DNA from: Acholoe squamosa
Lineage: Eukaryota; Annelida; Polychaeta; Phyllodocida; Polynoidae
Length of the DNA stretch: 64,000 bases
Assembly: GCA_949317995.1 (NCBI GenBank)
Contig: OX439036.1
Coordinates: 102,717,891-102,781,890 of the forward strand
Direction: 5' to 3'
In this document: in pieces, positions 35,395-46,800 of the stretch
How positions within the stretch are numbered: the first letter of the stretch is position 1
Layout of the letters: the number at the start of each line of letters is the position of its first letter
Notes under the pieces: model-generated
Told to the model about the DNA's origin: nothing
Database searches by the model: none
What the model saw: only the letters and a program-made list of their open reading frames with translations
Position numbers and translations under genes: made by a program

Positions 35395-35845
35395 CCGACT
35401 TTAGACATTATGCCCGAATACTGCACTGGTGAGTTACTCGCTCGCACTGTATTGGTGCATCATGGCAGCAATAGTGTAGTACTGGTGAGTTACTCGCAAG
35501 GGCAGCATCAATGCATTAAAACAAAGGGGACATGCTACTTTAACCCTTTATAGGCGGATTGTGCCTAAATGCATGATACCCACTGATGACTATGATGTAT
35601 AATATATATGACAGGATCTGCGAAAAAGACCCTTAGTGCAGGGTGCATTGAGGTCCCTATTCCTAGTATATGTCACATATAGTCAGTCCTGGCGAGTTAT
35701 TCACTAGGGTACATCCATGCATCATGCCAGCATAACGAGGCAGATACACTCAATCCTGAAGGGTAGGCATAATACACTAACGCATAGGCACCCCTTAAAG
35801 GGTTAATTGATAGAGGACTATATGCAGTACTTAAAGGGTTACACC
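35395..35845. mobile_element. Decayed ATGATGCA-type repeat cluster
   Basis: gtgagttactcgc, gtgcatcatggc, gcatgataccca, catcatgccagc and the end cttaaagggttaat are shared with the other copies. The order is scrambled. It lies in the HS3ST downstream region. Confidence 0.55.
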
Positions 35846-37050
35846 GTGTAAATATATTGGTATCCAGTGATGTTTTTGTACAGGACACGATCTTAAAAGT
35901 CATAGGTATTGTACAGTTGGTAAGGATGAATGAATGAAGATTGTAAATTAATTATTTATGGTTGATTCACTGCATATGTGTGTTTGAAGAATTATTTATA
36001 GTTTCGGAAAGAAAAAAAGGAAATTCACAATGGATATATTCGTTTTGAAAGAGAAGGATGAATCATATGTGCGTTGTTAAGAGAACATATGGTACATTAA
36101 GTCTTTAGTCCCATGTTTGTTTTTCAGACTTGAGGTACAATATAACCCATATTGGGTAGAAGGAATTGGTACATTTTCCAGATGTACTAGATATTTTAAG
36201 ATTAACATAAGAAGGACTTTCAGTGGAGAAACTCTGTACGTTTTGTTGAATTACTGTCATGATTGCAATTTCTGTTGTGTTCCCATCGTAAATTTGGAAA
36301 TATGAATACTCTTTATTGAGTACATTGTGTCCTCTTGGCTGAATATGTGTATCAAACGAGCTAAAAGAATTCTACTTAAAGAAAATCCATAGTGTACTTA
36401 TTATTTCATGTATAAAGGAAAAATAATTCATTCCAAACATGACAATTAACTCTGTAGTGATCTGGAATATGTTTGTTTTATTTCTGATCACACTGCATAT
36501 TTCTCATCCTGATTTACATGAAGCGTCAGCAAAGGTACCTAGATATATTTAGAGAATAGACAACGATCTTTTTCACATCAAGACTGTCTGTTGCCCTATA
36601 ATGCACGAATGCATCTGAGTGCATATTTCATTCCCATCACTTAAGTACCCGATTAAGGTATATATATAGACCAGTTAATTGCCCTTGACTTGTTTACAAC
36701 TATGGTGACCTTGCTCAGGTGTGCACTACACTCCTATAATGCACTCAAGGTCACTTCTATTGTGCAGCAGAGCACAATAGTTATAAGTTATAAATATATC
36801 TGACCAGAAAATATAATCAGGTATGGTGGGTGGGTAAGATTTTGTTGATGGTGCAGTGTGTACTTTATCTAGGTTGGGCCTTAAGTTTTAGAATCGCATC
36901 CGTATGGATTCTGGAACACTGCAACATTAAACATATAGTCTTGTGTATATTTGATCATAGAGATGGATTCTGAGAATATGGGTACTATAACCTTTGGGTT
37001 ATAATCCCAATTACTGTTAATTATGATGACCCTCTCCCTCAGCATAAGGA

Positions 37051-37056
37051 AATAAA
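37051..37056 (+). terminator. First canonical AATAAA after the HS3ST stop
   Basis: Scanning from the stop codon, this is the first AATAAA I find, and it is followed by a T/G-rich stretch (atgttttgttaacgg). Further AATAAA sites lie at 38066, 38531 and 39654. Which one is used cannot be told from sequence. Confidence 0.25.
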
Positions 37057-37384
37057 ATGTTTTGTTAACGGTACAACGAATGCTGTGTGCATGTGGTGAA
37101 TGGTCATGCAGTGAAAACTTTGATAATGATGCACTTCACAATGAAAAGGACGTAGTTTTTATTTCTCTTAACCCTCTTAGGATGCCAAGTTACCTCAGGA
37201 TTAAGTACCAGGCCATCTTTAGAGGGTTAATTATCAGATTATGATAGTGTTTTCTTGTATGTTATTTGTTGAAAGCAAAGTGACCCTAGTTTTAAGTAGA
37301 AGATGACACAATGTCCTTACACTCACCTACCAGTACTAAGAAATAGAAATGTGGTACAGTTCAGCGAATCAAGAATGGTGACAG

Positions 37385-38360
37385 TAAAATGGAAATTAAA
37401 GATATATTGCAATGGGCTGTTATAAAGGTCTAACATGATAAAAATTTCCTTTCCCTGATATCTTTCCTTTTATGTGCCTTCTGTCCCAGTTTCATTACTT
37501 CTGGTGAGAAAGAGAGAAATTTTCATTTATGAAGGAAATATTGCCTTTCTTAGCTCAAATTAAGTGATCATATCTAAATCTAATTCTAAGTGCATTGTCT
37601 GGGCAGGTGTCTGTATACGTGTTTGGTACTTATGGTGGTAGTAATGTGTAGCTCACATGCAATATCACAATGGGATCAATTTGATATGATGAAAAAAAGC
37701 CAGACTACCGATAATAATCATGTCTTATGACATAGTATATGTCTGTGTTTTGTATGCACAGTGTATTCTGAGGTGGTTGTTGTGATTGATAGATTTGCTA
37801 CTATCTATTATAGAGGGGTCTAAGAGAAACAGATATAAGATACTGTGGTCCATGTATAAACATTGCACAACAGAGCAACATACTTTTCTTATTGTGTTAA
37901 GGTCCTTTGAGTGCTATCCTGATGGGTCAAAAGAGAATGGACTCTACATTTAAGTTTAGGTTGGATTATTCCTGACAATTGGCTGGTAGCAGTCCATACA
38001 TACACCAATAGCATGAACACAAGAGTTGTGTTCCACGCTGTTTTTTTATGAGTTTATACCTTGGTAATAAACTAAGCTAAAATTTCATAGAACTTTGATT
38101 TTTGATAATTGTGAAGTAGCAGAGTAATGGTTTCTGTCAGATCTCTCTATGATCTGTGTGTACAAGTATTATATAAGTCGGCAGAAGTTCTGAAATCTTT
38201 AAGGGTTGCATAATTCTTCAGAACCTAAATTTCCTTTTATCATGTAATTGTTCTATCATAGCGAGTACTGTTTGAGTGCAACATGCTGACATTTATAAGG
38301 ATTGCATCGATCCCATATGGACAGCATTAATCACAAATGCAGCACTGGCATGAGTGGTAT
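37385..38360 (+). repeat. Left copy of an old about 0.95-kb direct duplication
   Basis: This stretch aligns by eye, with many gaps and substitutions, to 38587-39540 at an offset of about 1.2 kb. Matching landmarks in the same order include ttatgtgcc, gggatcaattt, ctgaggtggttgtt, tagaggggtct, gagttgtgttccac and gtttctgtcagatctctct. Divergence is high, so the duplication is old. It is non-coding and downstream of HS3ST. Confidence 0.8.
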
Positions 38361-38586
38361 ACTGCAGATAAATTGACACATTCTGTTTGTTGGAGTTTTT
38401 GAGTTTTTGTCTTTCGCCTAAGGAGACTACATGTACTAGAAACAAATTGGACAACTACTCTGTGCCCCTTGAGGGGTTCATATGATTTATCAGACCTGGA
38501 AATAGAACTGTGGTAAATTTCTCCAAAATGAATAAAAATGATTAATGGCACTTTAAAATCTAGAAGAGTACCCTGAATATTGTTTT

Positions 38587-39540
38587 AGTAAATGGTAAAT
38601 TTTAGTGTGTTGGTCAAAAAATCATAGAGTCCGACTCAACACCATTTTCTTTCTTTCCTCTTATGTGCCTTTCTAAGTTTCATTTTCGCGTGAGAAGGAG
38701 CAGATAGGATATAATTTATGAAGAAAGTATTGCCCTTTTCAGCTCTAGATAAGTGATAATATCCTCATCAAATCCTATGAAGTGCATTTAATCTGGACAG
38801 GTGTCTGTGTATATGTTTGGTTCTCATAGTAGTAGGCTGTAGGTTCACATGCAGTATCACAAAGGGATCAATTTAATGCAACCAAGACGAGCCAGGTTAC
38901 TACTACTAATCACAATTTATAACACAGAATATGTTGGTGTTTTTGTATGAACAGTGTATATATGCCAAGTGATGGCAGACAGGTCATTCTGAGGTGGTTG
39001 TTAAGTTTTGATTGATAGGTCTAATATTTATGATAGAGGGGTCTCACAGAAACTGTGGTATGTGTGTTGTAAAACAGTTATTTGTGCAGTCATGTTGAGG
39101 TCATTGTGAGTGCTATTCTCATGGGTCAAAACATACTTGACTTGACATTCAAAGTTGGAATGGATGAATTCCTGACACTCCTGTTCTGACAAGTGCACAA
39201 ATGCACCAATAGCACAAGAAACTAATAAGGAGTTGTGTTCCACATGTTTTTTTGTGAATCGACACCTTGTCAATAACGTAAGCGGGAATTTCATAGGACC
39301 TCACGTTGTGCACTGTTTGTTTCTGTCAGATCTCTCTATAATCTGAATGTGCTGCATCAGTACATCAGTTATTCTTAATCCTTTAAGGGTCGAATGGTGC
39401 CTCAAAACATTTATTTTCAATGTACTATCAAAGGCCCACCCAGTTATTCAAAGGCACTGCGTTGGTACCGATACTTTGGGCTTGCATCAACCCCATATTG
39501 TCGGCATTAAAATGAGTACAACACTGGTGACCTAATTGCC
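38587..39540 (+). repeat. Right copy of the about 0.95-kb direct duplication
   Basis: This is the partner of 37385-38360 with the same landmark order. It differs by an insertion of roughly 30 bases around tatatgccaagtgatggcag and by many point changes. Both copies end in a remnant that resembles the ATGATGCA repeat family (cctttaagggtcg). Confidence 0.8.
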
Positions 39541-39653
39541 GGTACTGAATTCGAGCATTTAGCACTCAGCACCGATTAAAGGATTGAAATGATATATTGG
39601 ACATGATGATATAATGTGAATATGATGTACTGCAAGAAGCAGTCTTATGATAC

Positions 39654-39659
39654 AATAAA
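39654..39659 (+). terminator. Distal AATAAA, possible far poly(A) signal of HS3ST
   Basis: The AATAAA in tacaataaaagg lies about 4.7 kb after the stop, at the end of an AT-rich stretch without genes. It would mark the far limit of a long 3' UTR. This is weakly supported. Confidence 0.2.
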
Positions 39660-42600
39660 AGGAGTAAAAAAAGGAACATTTTCTTATTAGTATTCATTTG
39701 ATAAGGTATGAAGTTCTAACCTGTTTATAATCAGGAGGACACTTTCAATTCCGTGATGCATTGATGAATAGGGAGGAGGGTTCATTTTCTCAGTAACTTG
39801 ATCTTGTCTTAGTCCTAAATCTAAACCTAAACCTAAGTCCTAAATCTAAGTCCTAAATCTGGTGTGAGTCCTAAATCTTGTGTGTGGGTGCTAAAACTTA
39901 TATCGGAGATTCAGAATACACAAGATCCACAGGTATTATCTAATAAAGTATGCTTACTCCCATATTGAATTAAAACCGCATACATTTTTTCTCAGGAAAA
40001 ACTCTGTGTTTGACAATTTTCTTAAATCGCAGGAAAATACTTATCATCACTGGCATGACCATTCTGATGAACTAAATCCATCTAGGTTTGGAATATGGAT
40101 GAACATTCTGTAAAATGATCTTCTGTTAGCTTGATATCATTATGGGATTAAAAAATATTAACTGGGTCATGAAAAAAAAGAAATTAAATACACCCTGGCC
40201 TATTTGGAAATTAATAGGTGTGCAAGACCTTTACTGCTTCACAATATAACCACCAGGGGGTGTCAGATTGGAAAGAGCAAATGTTGATCCTAGGTTTACT
40301 CACCAGGGGGAGTTGGTGGTTTTATACTGTAGTTCTACAATTACACATCAGATGGCACAACCAGCAGCAACAAGGCACAGAATTCTAGTTCTCGGTCACA
40401 TGGAACTACATTGTAACTACATTTCCTCTATGTTTCTATATAGCATGACACGAAACAGCTGGCTATAATGATATTCGTTGGTAAGAATTTCAACCATGGC
40501 ACAATCAAACTATCTCTCACACATAATGTGTTAGAATATAGGATATCCTTAACCCTGAACGTTTTTAGGCCATCTTAGAGATGCTTTGACCCTATATAAC
40601 AGACCAAAGACTGCATTACTACAATTAATCTAATAATTTTTATGAATCAATTTTCTACCTTGTCCCAATCCAAATGTAATAAAGTCATAAGTCTTGTTCT
40701 CCACCACCTTCCTCATAAGCATACACCACTGCCTACACACCTTACAAAAAGGACCAAGGATGGATCCTTGTGGTACCCCAAAAGTGCCATTTCCACTTTA
40801 GAGCTCACTGAATTTGACATTGCACTATTGAACCATGATTCTATGTAGATAGTGAGACATATATTGAGTGAATTCAACTTTATCTGTCATGGGCTATTAC
40901 TCTACCTAAAGGGTGAGTGACAAATGAAATGCCCTCTCGAAATCAACAAAGCAACTCATGCAAGAAGCAACCTCTGAATTGTTTAAGCTATGAATTACTG
41001 ATATCAAAATGGGATATTTTCAACAAAGATAATAACCACCAATGTTTACAATTTGAAGAATTTATTGACTCCAAATCTCATCAGTTACATAGTATCTACC
41101 CATTTCTGGTATACAACTTTAGAACACAAGAGAAAACAACACTTTCTCATTCAGGATTTCAATATTATAAATGGGTAGCAAATAGCACGTAATATATTCT
41201 GTGTATCGATGCCTCATAGAGTGCAAAATAAACACTACAGTACATAATATTGCAATACAAACAAGAATAATCAATCACAGATGAAAGACCATATTGGTGA
41301 TTCAGATCATAGAGGTACCCTGTTAAGAAGGCTATACATAAGATAGTACTATTATACCTTGCGTGTAAGTGTCGGACTATCTCTGCCCCTACAATGAAAT
41401 ATCCCATGATACACTGGTGAATTATGATTCATGAAAATAGTGGAGGAAGCTACCCCAACACCCTATATTTTTCATGTTCCTTAAATATGGCCCAGCACTA
41501 CCACTGTAATTTGTGTTGGTGTAGCAAGAGGTATTTCAAACAACAATTTGGAGTATCACATACTTAGATGCAACAACATAATGTAGATGTGCCATGATTA
41601 AAACTGTCTATAGTTAAAGCTAATATAAGTAGGATAACAGCATTAATACTGTTCCATGAATGCCTTCATTGCATGACCTATCTTAAGTAAAAGATAAGAT
41701 AGTTTAAAAATGTCAATCAATGACCTTTTGGCTAATAATATAGTAATGTGATATGATATTTACATACTATACACAATCAGTTTCAATATAACCTCTCAAT
41801 AAGACTCAATGATACTTAGCTTAATACGAGTTAACTTCAATACCAGTTTTACCGAGCAGCCTATTTTCAATATTTCTGCAGGTTATAAAACAATATGCTT
41901 TTGGGGATAATTACTTGAATATCTTGCCCAGCAAGATACTCTATTGTCATTCAAAAACTAAAAAAACTAGAGCATTCACATACCATGTCAGAACCCATCC
42001 CCTATCACACCCACTGTAATCCTACCCATCTTAAAGAGTTCTTGAATACTCTCATTACACCTTTGAGATTAAGCACAATCTTATCCCTTAATTAATATCT
42101 ATGGATGATAAGATTCCAATTCTCTTTAATTAGTGATAAATCATTAATTTCCCATTAAAACCAAAGCAAAGAGAGCAGCTGCAGCACATGATTGCCAGTC
42201 CCTATCAAAACTATTCCAATACTACAGGAGTTACACGTATTCATTTGAAATGGATGTAATTTAAAAAATAACATTTTAGAGTTTCATGGAAAGACTTGTT
42301 AAACTCTATGAAAGAATAACAATATACTAAATTGTTGCAAATTGAGGTGGATTATATTCCACCAAAGCTGAGTGTTGCCTGAATATATGTGCCAGAACAT
42401 GAATATACATTACACGTGCAACAACTCAAGTAGGTTATTAACCTGATCCATTGTGTATATTTTACACTGTATCGTTTTAAGATATGAGAGATGTAAAACA
42501 AGTAAAGCGGTGAAACAATGATAATGATACTGTCAATGAGAGGAATGTCCACCGGTGTGTAAGTCCTTCATTATCAACCTATAACATAATGCCTAGCATA

Positions 42601-43695
42601 CTATTCCATCCCCACCCCCACAATCTCAGTCAAATACCTGGCTGAGCCCGCATTTGGGGATCACACAGACCACCGCATAAGCATGATGCTCTGGCCTGTT
42701 ACATGAGAGAAATGAGAGTTCACTGCCTCCTTCCTTAAGAGACATATTAACAACATAAATGTAAGTACAGTCTTATGAATTACTCTTGAGAACAATATAG
42801 ACTGACATGGATCACATGGCACACTTTGTAAGCTGGTAGAATATGTACCCACATATGTATTGCATACTCAGGTTCCCAGTTTGGCAATAAGGTTCAGTAC
42901 TGAAGACACTGGTGGGAGATTCACATCACAACACCTCAGAATGGGTTCACCACAGATAGCACTCTTCTGAAGCTATCAACTGCCAGGGGTGTTTTCCTTT
43001 TACCACACCGAATATATGGAATATATGGCCACTGAGCTAAGTTTTCACTTCTGTTTATAGTCAAGCACAATTGATTATGCTCTATTCCAGAATTTAGGCA
43101 CAATATCTGGTCATCTGATGGCATTCCCTCTTCGCCTACTTTGCAAGTCCCAAATACAACACGTTCCGACACCCTATTATTTGTATACCACCACTTCATA
43201 TGGACATCGTGGTGTTTCTTTGCCTTTTCATATATCACAGATCTGCGGACAAACCCGTTACATGTGGTAGCTTTACATAGATCCTTGTTTACCATAAAAT
43301 ACAACTGGTAATGTTGAACTATGCTGTCCTATGTAAATCTAAGGTTCAGATCTTCAAGTAGCAGCAAGTATCATCTTCTTTCCTTCTATGTTCCATAGTA
43401 TATGCGGCTAGGGTGCCATATAAGCAAAAATAGGTGAAATCCAAGCTGGGTGGAATCATCTTCAAGTAGCAGAAATCCAGGGAAAAGTCTAACATACTCC
43501 AGAATTTCTGCAATATTCACCACATATTCCAGGATATATATTTGAGTGGAATAGTTTTGTTTTCTGCAAGTAGTAGCACTTCATGGTATGTTTCATGAGA
43601 AGATGTCTGTGAGATTCCTTGCCAACTCTCTGATTTCTCAAACAGTTAATGAATAGTTTAAGTATCACACCCACTCTGGAGGAGGCACTTTCTCA
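39660..43695. other. Interval between the two convergent genes, including the ABCA 3' UTR
   Basis: No recognised gene. The strand-proximal part (down to perhaps 41-42 kb) should be the ABCA 3' UTR, since minus-strand poly(A)-like hexamers occur at about 42122 (ATTAAA) and 41058 (AATAAA). A short telomere-like CCTAAA/CCTAAATCTAAG run lies near 39815-39880. The remainder is AT-rich and unremarkable. Confidence 0.4.
42936..43304 (-). CDS. 122-codon open frame downstream of ABCA, unrecognised
   Basis: An uninterrupted frame of 122 codons lies about 390 bases beyond the ABCA stop on the same strand. I recognise no family or motif. It contains paired cysteines and basic stretches but no signal peptide or membrane segment. 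It could be a chance ORF in the 3' UTR, a decayed transposon fragment or a small gene. No splice or promoter support is visible. Confidence 0.12.
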   Translation of the reverse strand: MYFMVNKDLCKATTCNGFVRRSVIYEKAKKHHDVHMKWWYTNNRVSERVVFGTCKVGEEGMPSDDQILCLNSGIEHNQLCLTINRSENLAQWPYIPYIRCGKRKTPLAVDSFRRVLSVVNPF

Positions 43696-43847
43696 TTAGG
43701 CAGTGGAGATGCTTGGCAGACCACCACCTGATTTACCAAATTTGAAGGAGTTTCGTGGGACGAGTTCGGCAGTACTCCCGGTTGTGCTGGCGACAGTGCT
43801 TCCTGCGAGGCTCTCAGCGTCCCATCCGAGGCCATGTGTTTCTGAGG
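43696..43847 (-). CDS. ABCA1-like: ABCA exon 25: last coding exon
   Basis: This 152-bp coding part enters in phase 1 after cttgcag. In that phase it encodes a Ser/Thr/Gly-rich tail ([20 protein letters not shown], later [16 protein letters not shown]) and ends TAA, directly followed by an in-frame TGA. The tail lacks the C-terminal PDZ-binding ending of vertebrate ABCA1. A second reading frame through this exon is also open for 62 codons. Confidence 0.7.
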
Positions 43848-46800
43848 CTGCAAGATAGAAAGGGTAATAGTTCATATTGGGGTTATTTCATAATTTACCG
43901 TTTTTTCTTTTAAAAAAAATGATATTATTTGAGCCACCAGAAGCCAAAAATAGCCTTTACCTCAACTAGGAGTTTCATTTATAAAGTATAGCAGAAAAAT
44001 ACACATACCTCTACAAAAAGTGAATAACATCATAAATGAATAGCATGGTTAGTTTTTCTTGTTTCCAATTTCTTAATGATTATTTTCAAGTTGAGATGAA
44101 AGCAATTCCTTGTATCACCTTAAGGTTAACATAGAGGTTTTGAATATATATTTTGTTCTATTATATGTGCATGTTGCTTCACTAATGACTACCAAAGACA
44201 TTTCTATACTCAATCAAAACTTCACAATATCAAAGTCTTATCTGGATATGAAATGATCATATAAGGAGTGTTTAAAAGTAACATTTGAAAAGAGATCATC
44301 AGAAAACCATCCAGAGTGAAATCTTTTGTACTTTTCAATCTCAACAGGGTTTGGTGTAAGTACACATCCCCTTCCAATAGCCAGAGAAGCCTAGGTTTGA
44401 TCGGAAGTTTCATAAGACAGCCCACATATCATTACATGTACAGCTCCTCTCTAGGGGTTATTAAACTGGATTATTAATAAAATCTCTACTGCCTATCCCC
44501 CAAATAAAGATTGTTAATAAAATTTCTACTGCCTATCCCCCTCAAAGAAATATTGTTAATAAAATCTCCACTGCCTATCCCCTCAAAAGGGATTGTTAAT
44601 AAAATCTCTACTACCTATCCCATCCAAAAAGAAAATTGTTATTGAAATCTCTTCTGCCTACCCCCCCCCCCCAAAAAAAAAAGATTGTTAATAAGATCTC
44701 TACTGCCTACCCCTCCCCCCAAGATTGTTACTTAAATATCTACTGCTAACCCCTCCCCCCGAAAGAAGAAGAAAAAAAAACTTTTTCTGAGGTCTTAATG
44801 TGACCACTGATATAGATCCTACATTCAGAGTGATTTCAGAATTTTGCAGACAAGTTTTAGAGTATGTTCTTATAACTATGGGCTGATGTTATCTCTCCCC
44901 AAATCCTGTACTTTAGAACCCAACCAAGTTGTGAAATATAACAGTGTAAAGATGGGTTATTGTGAGGAAAACAGCAAACCGGATGACAACAACAAAACTC
45001 TGTCATCTTATCATAATTCAAACATGTATGGTGGTATGGTGGTAAGACAGACATATCACACAGTGGGACTTTGGGATAGGCAAGGTATGATGTTTGGGTA
45101 GAAATACATATTAGGGGTCATACCTGGAAAAGGAGGTTACTGATGATTGTTCTTATCATAGTTTAACTCAGTTCATATTGTACTGTTCACAACTTATCAT
45201 AGTTTTTTGCACAAGCATAATCGTAGGAAATTATATTTCATTTGCTCACTGAGCAATGAGAGCTAATGTAGTGCTCTTAATATGGCATTTTCGGTTCAAT
45301 AAACTTAAGGAAAATGGATGTGGACATTCATATGAAGAAAATCACGTTTCCATCACGGTTTTACTTGTGCATAATGTTCACCAATGGTTACATAAGTTCA
45401 CTACACACACAGAAAATCACAGATCCACATTTCTGGCTATTCAAAGATTGACAAGAGGGCCCTTTAACATCTGTGGTTCATTACTTACTCCGGCTTCGGG
45501 CTGTGTCGGGCCGGGCGGCCTCAATGTCGGACTGACTCTCTGTCTCATCAAGCCGTTCTGTGTAAAATTACCAATACCCTATTATAATGTACCTTGGTGG
45601 ACACTGACTAAGGGGTAGCCCTCTTACCTCAATTACAGACTAGAACATTCAATGAGTAAGGACATATCTGGGGGGGGGGTGTACAGACATATTGGGACAA
45701 GAGAAAAAAATACAAGTTTTGCACAAGCAGGGTATTCATTTTGACCGATCTGAATCCATGATCTGGGTGATCATTTCATATCTCAGTGCTACGATTCTGC
45801 TTGTGCAATACACCAACTAAGACAGACACAGACAAGGGACATCTGGGAACAGCAAGCAGAAAGGAATCTTGAATTTAAGGAAAGCAACTTGAGAAGATGC
45901 CAAGCGACGATTGCCCAAGAGTCATCATGGGTGAAACACTAATTGTACATTTATGAATAGGTATGAAATATGTATTCTTCAAAAGAAGCGCCAATATGCC
46001 TGTGACATGCTCCAATCCACACTGTATCTTGTCCCTACTTGCTGCACATCAAAAGCAAAACCCTCTAACAAAAAGAAAAGCTACAGGAAAGGCCCCATAA
46101 TTTGGCTACATGCTTGAATACCTGAAATTATCAACAGGGCAACAAGATAGAGTTCCATACACGTGGTATCAGGAGAGCCACATGGGTCAGCAGTATTTCT
46201 TGTCAATATCAATGTGACTGATTTTTGAGTGATGCTATCGAGAGATTGAAAGCTTATTCAGTCACATTCATCTGCTTAGAAAATTTGAATTTTATTTCCA
46301 TGGCTGCTTGTGATGTGGCTGGTAACGACAAATGTATGGACAGCTATCCTCCGTTTGACCTCAGCAATAATGCATACCATTCATCGCCTCACTGCTCGTC
46401 AGCAAACTTCTTGTGGGACTAACACTGTGCAGGGGAAAATGCAAATAATGGCTCTCAGAAGGACTTATCTAGAGACAGATATGACACATTGAATAACAAG
46501 TCAACTCTTTATATACATCATGCATTTGTAAGATGAGGAGGGTCTCTATCAGAGTTCTACATCTTGATAACTTTGTGTGGATATAGCAGTAGGGGAAACA
46601 TGGCCATTTCCATCAAAGCTCATAGATAACTGATGCTGTAGGACTTTTTGGTTAAAGTATATCTACAGCACTCCATCCACTAGGCTAATTTTGAGATTAG
46701 GGATCATGTCCCAATGAAAACCAGTGAAGGCTAACTCACATGCAGTAGTGTCCTGTGTAAGTACCTGCCCACTAATAAATTTCAACCAGGGTGTACCCCC

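Larger units (their letters stand above)
34937..37384 (+). other. HS3ST 3' untranslated or downstream region
   Basis: AT-rich sequence with no convincing ORF. From about 35395 to 35845 it carries a degraded ATGATGCA-type palindromic repeat flanked by ccctttataggc and cttaaagggtta. The rest is unique-looking. Confidence 0.4.

Noticed and set aside
39815-39880. Telomere-like CCTAAA repeats
   Set aside because: Only a few imperfect units mixed with CCTAAGT and CTAAATC; too short and degenerate for an interstitial telomere claim.
43665-43853. Alternative frame of the last ABCA exon as the main C-terminus
   Set aside because: The preceding exons deliver phase 1, which selects the other frame ending at the TAA at 43696-43698.
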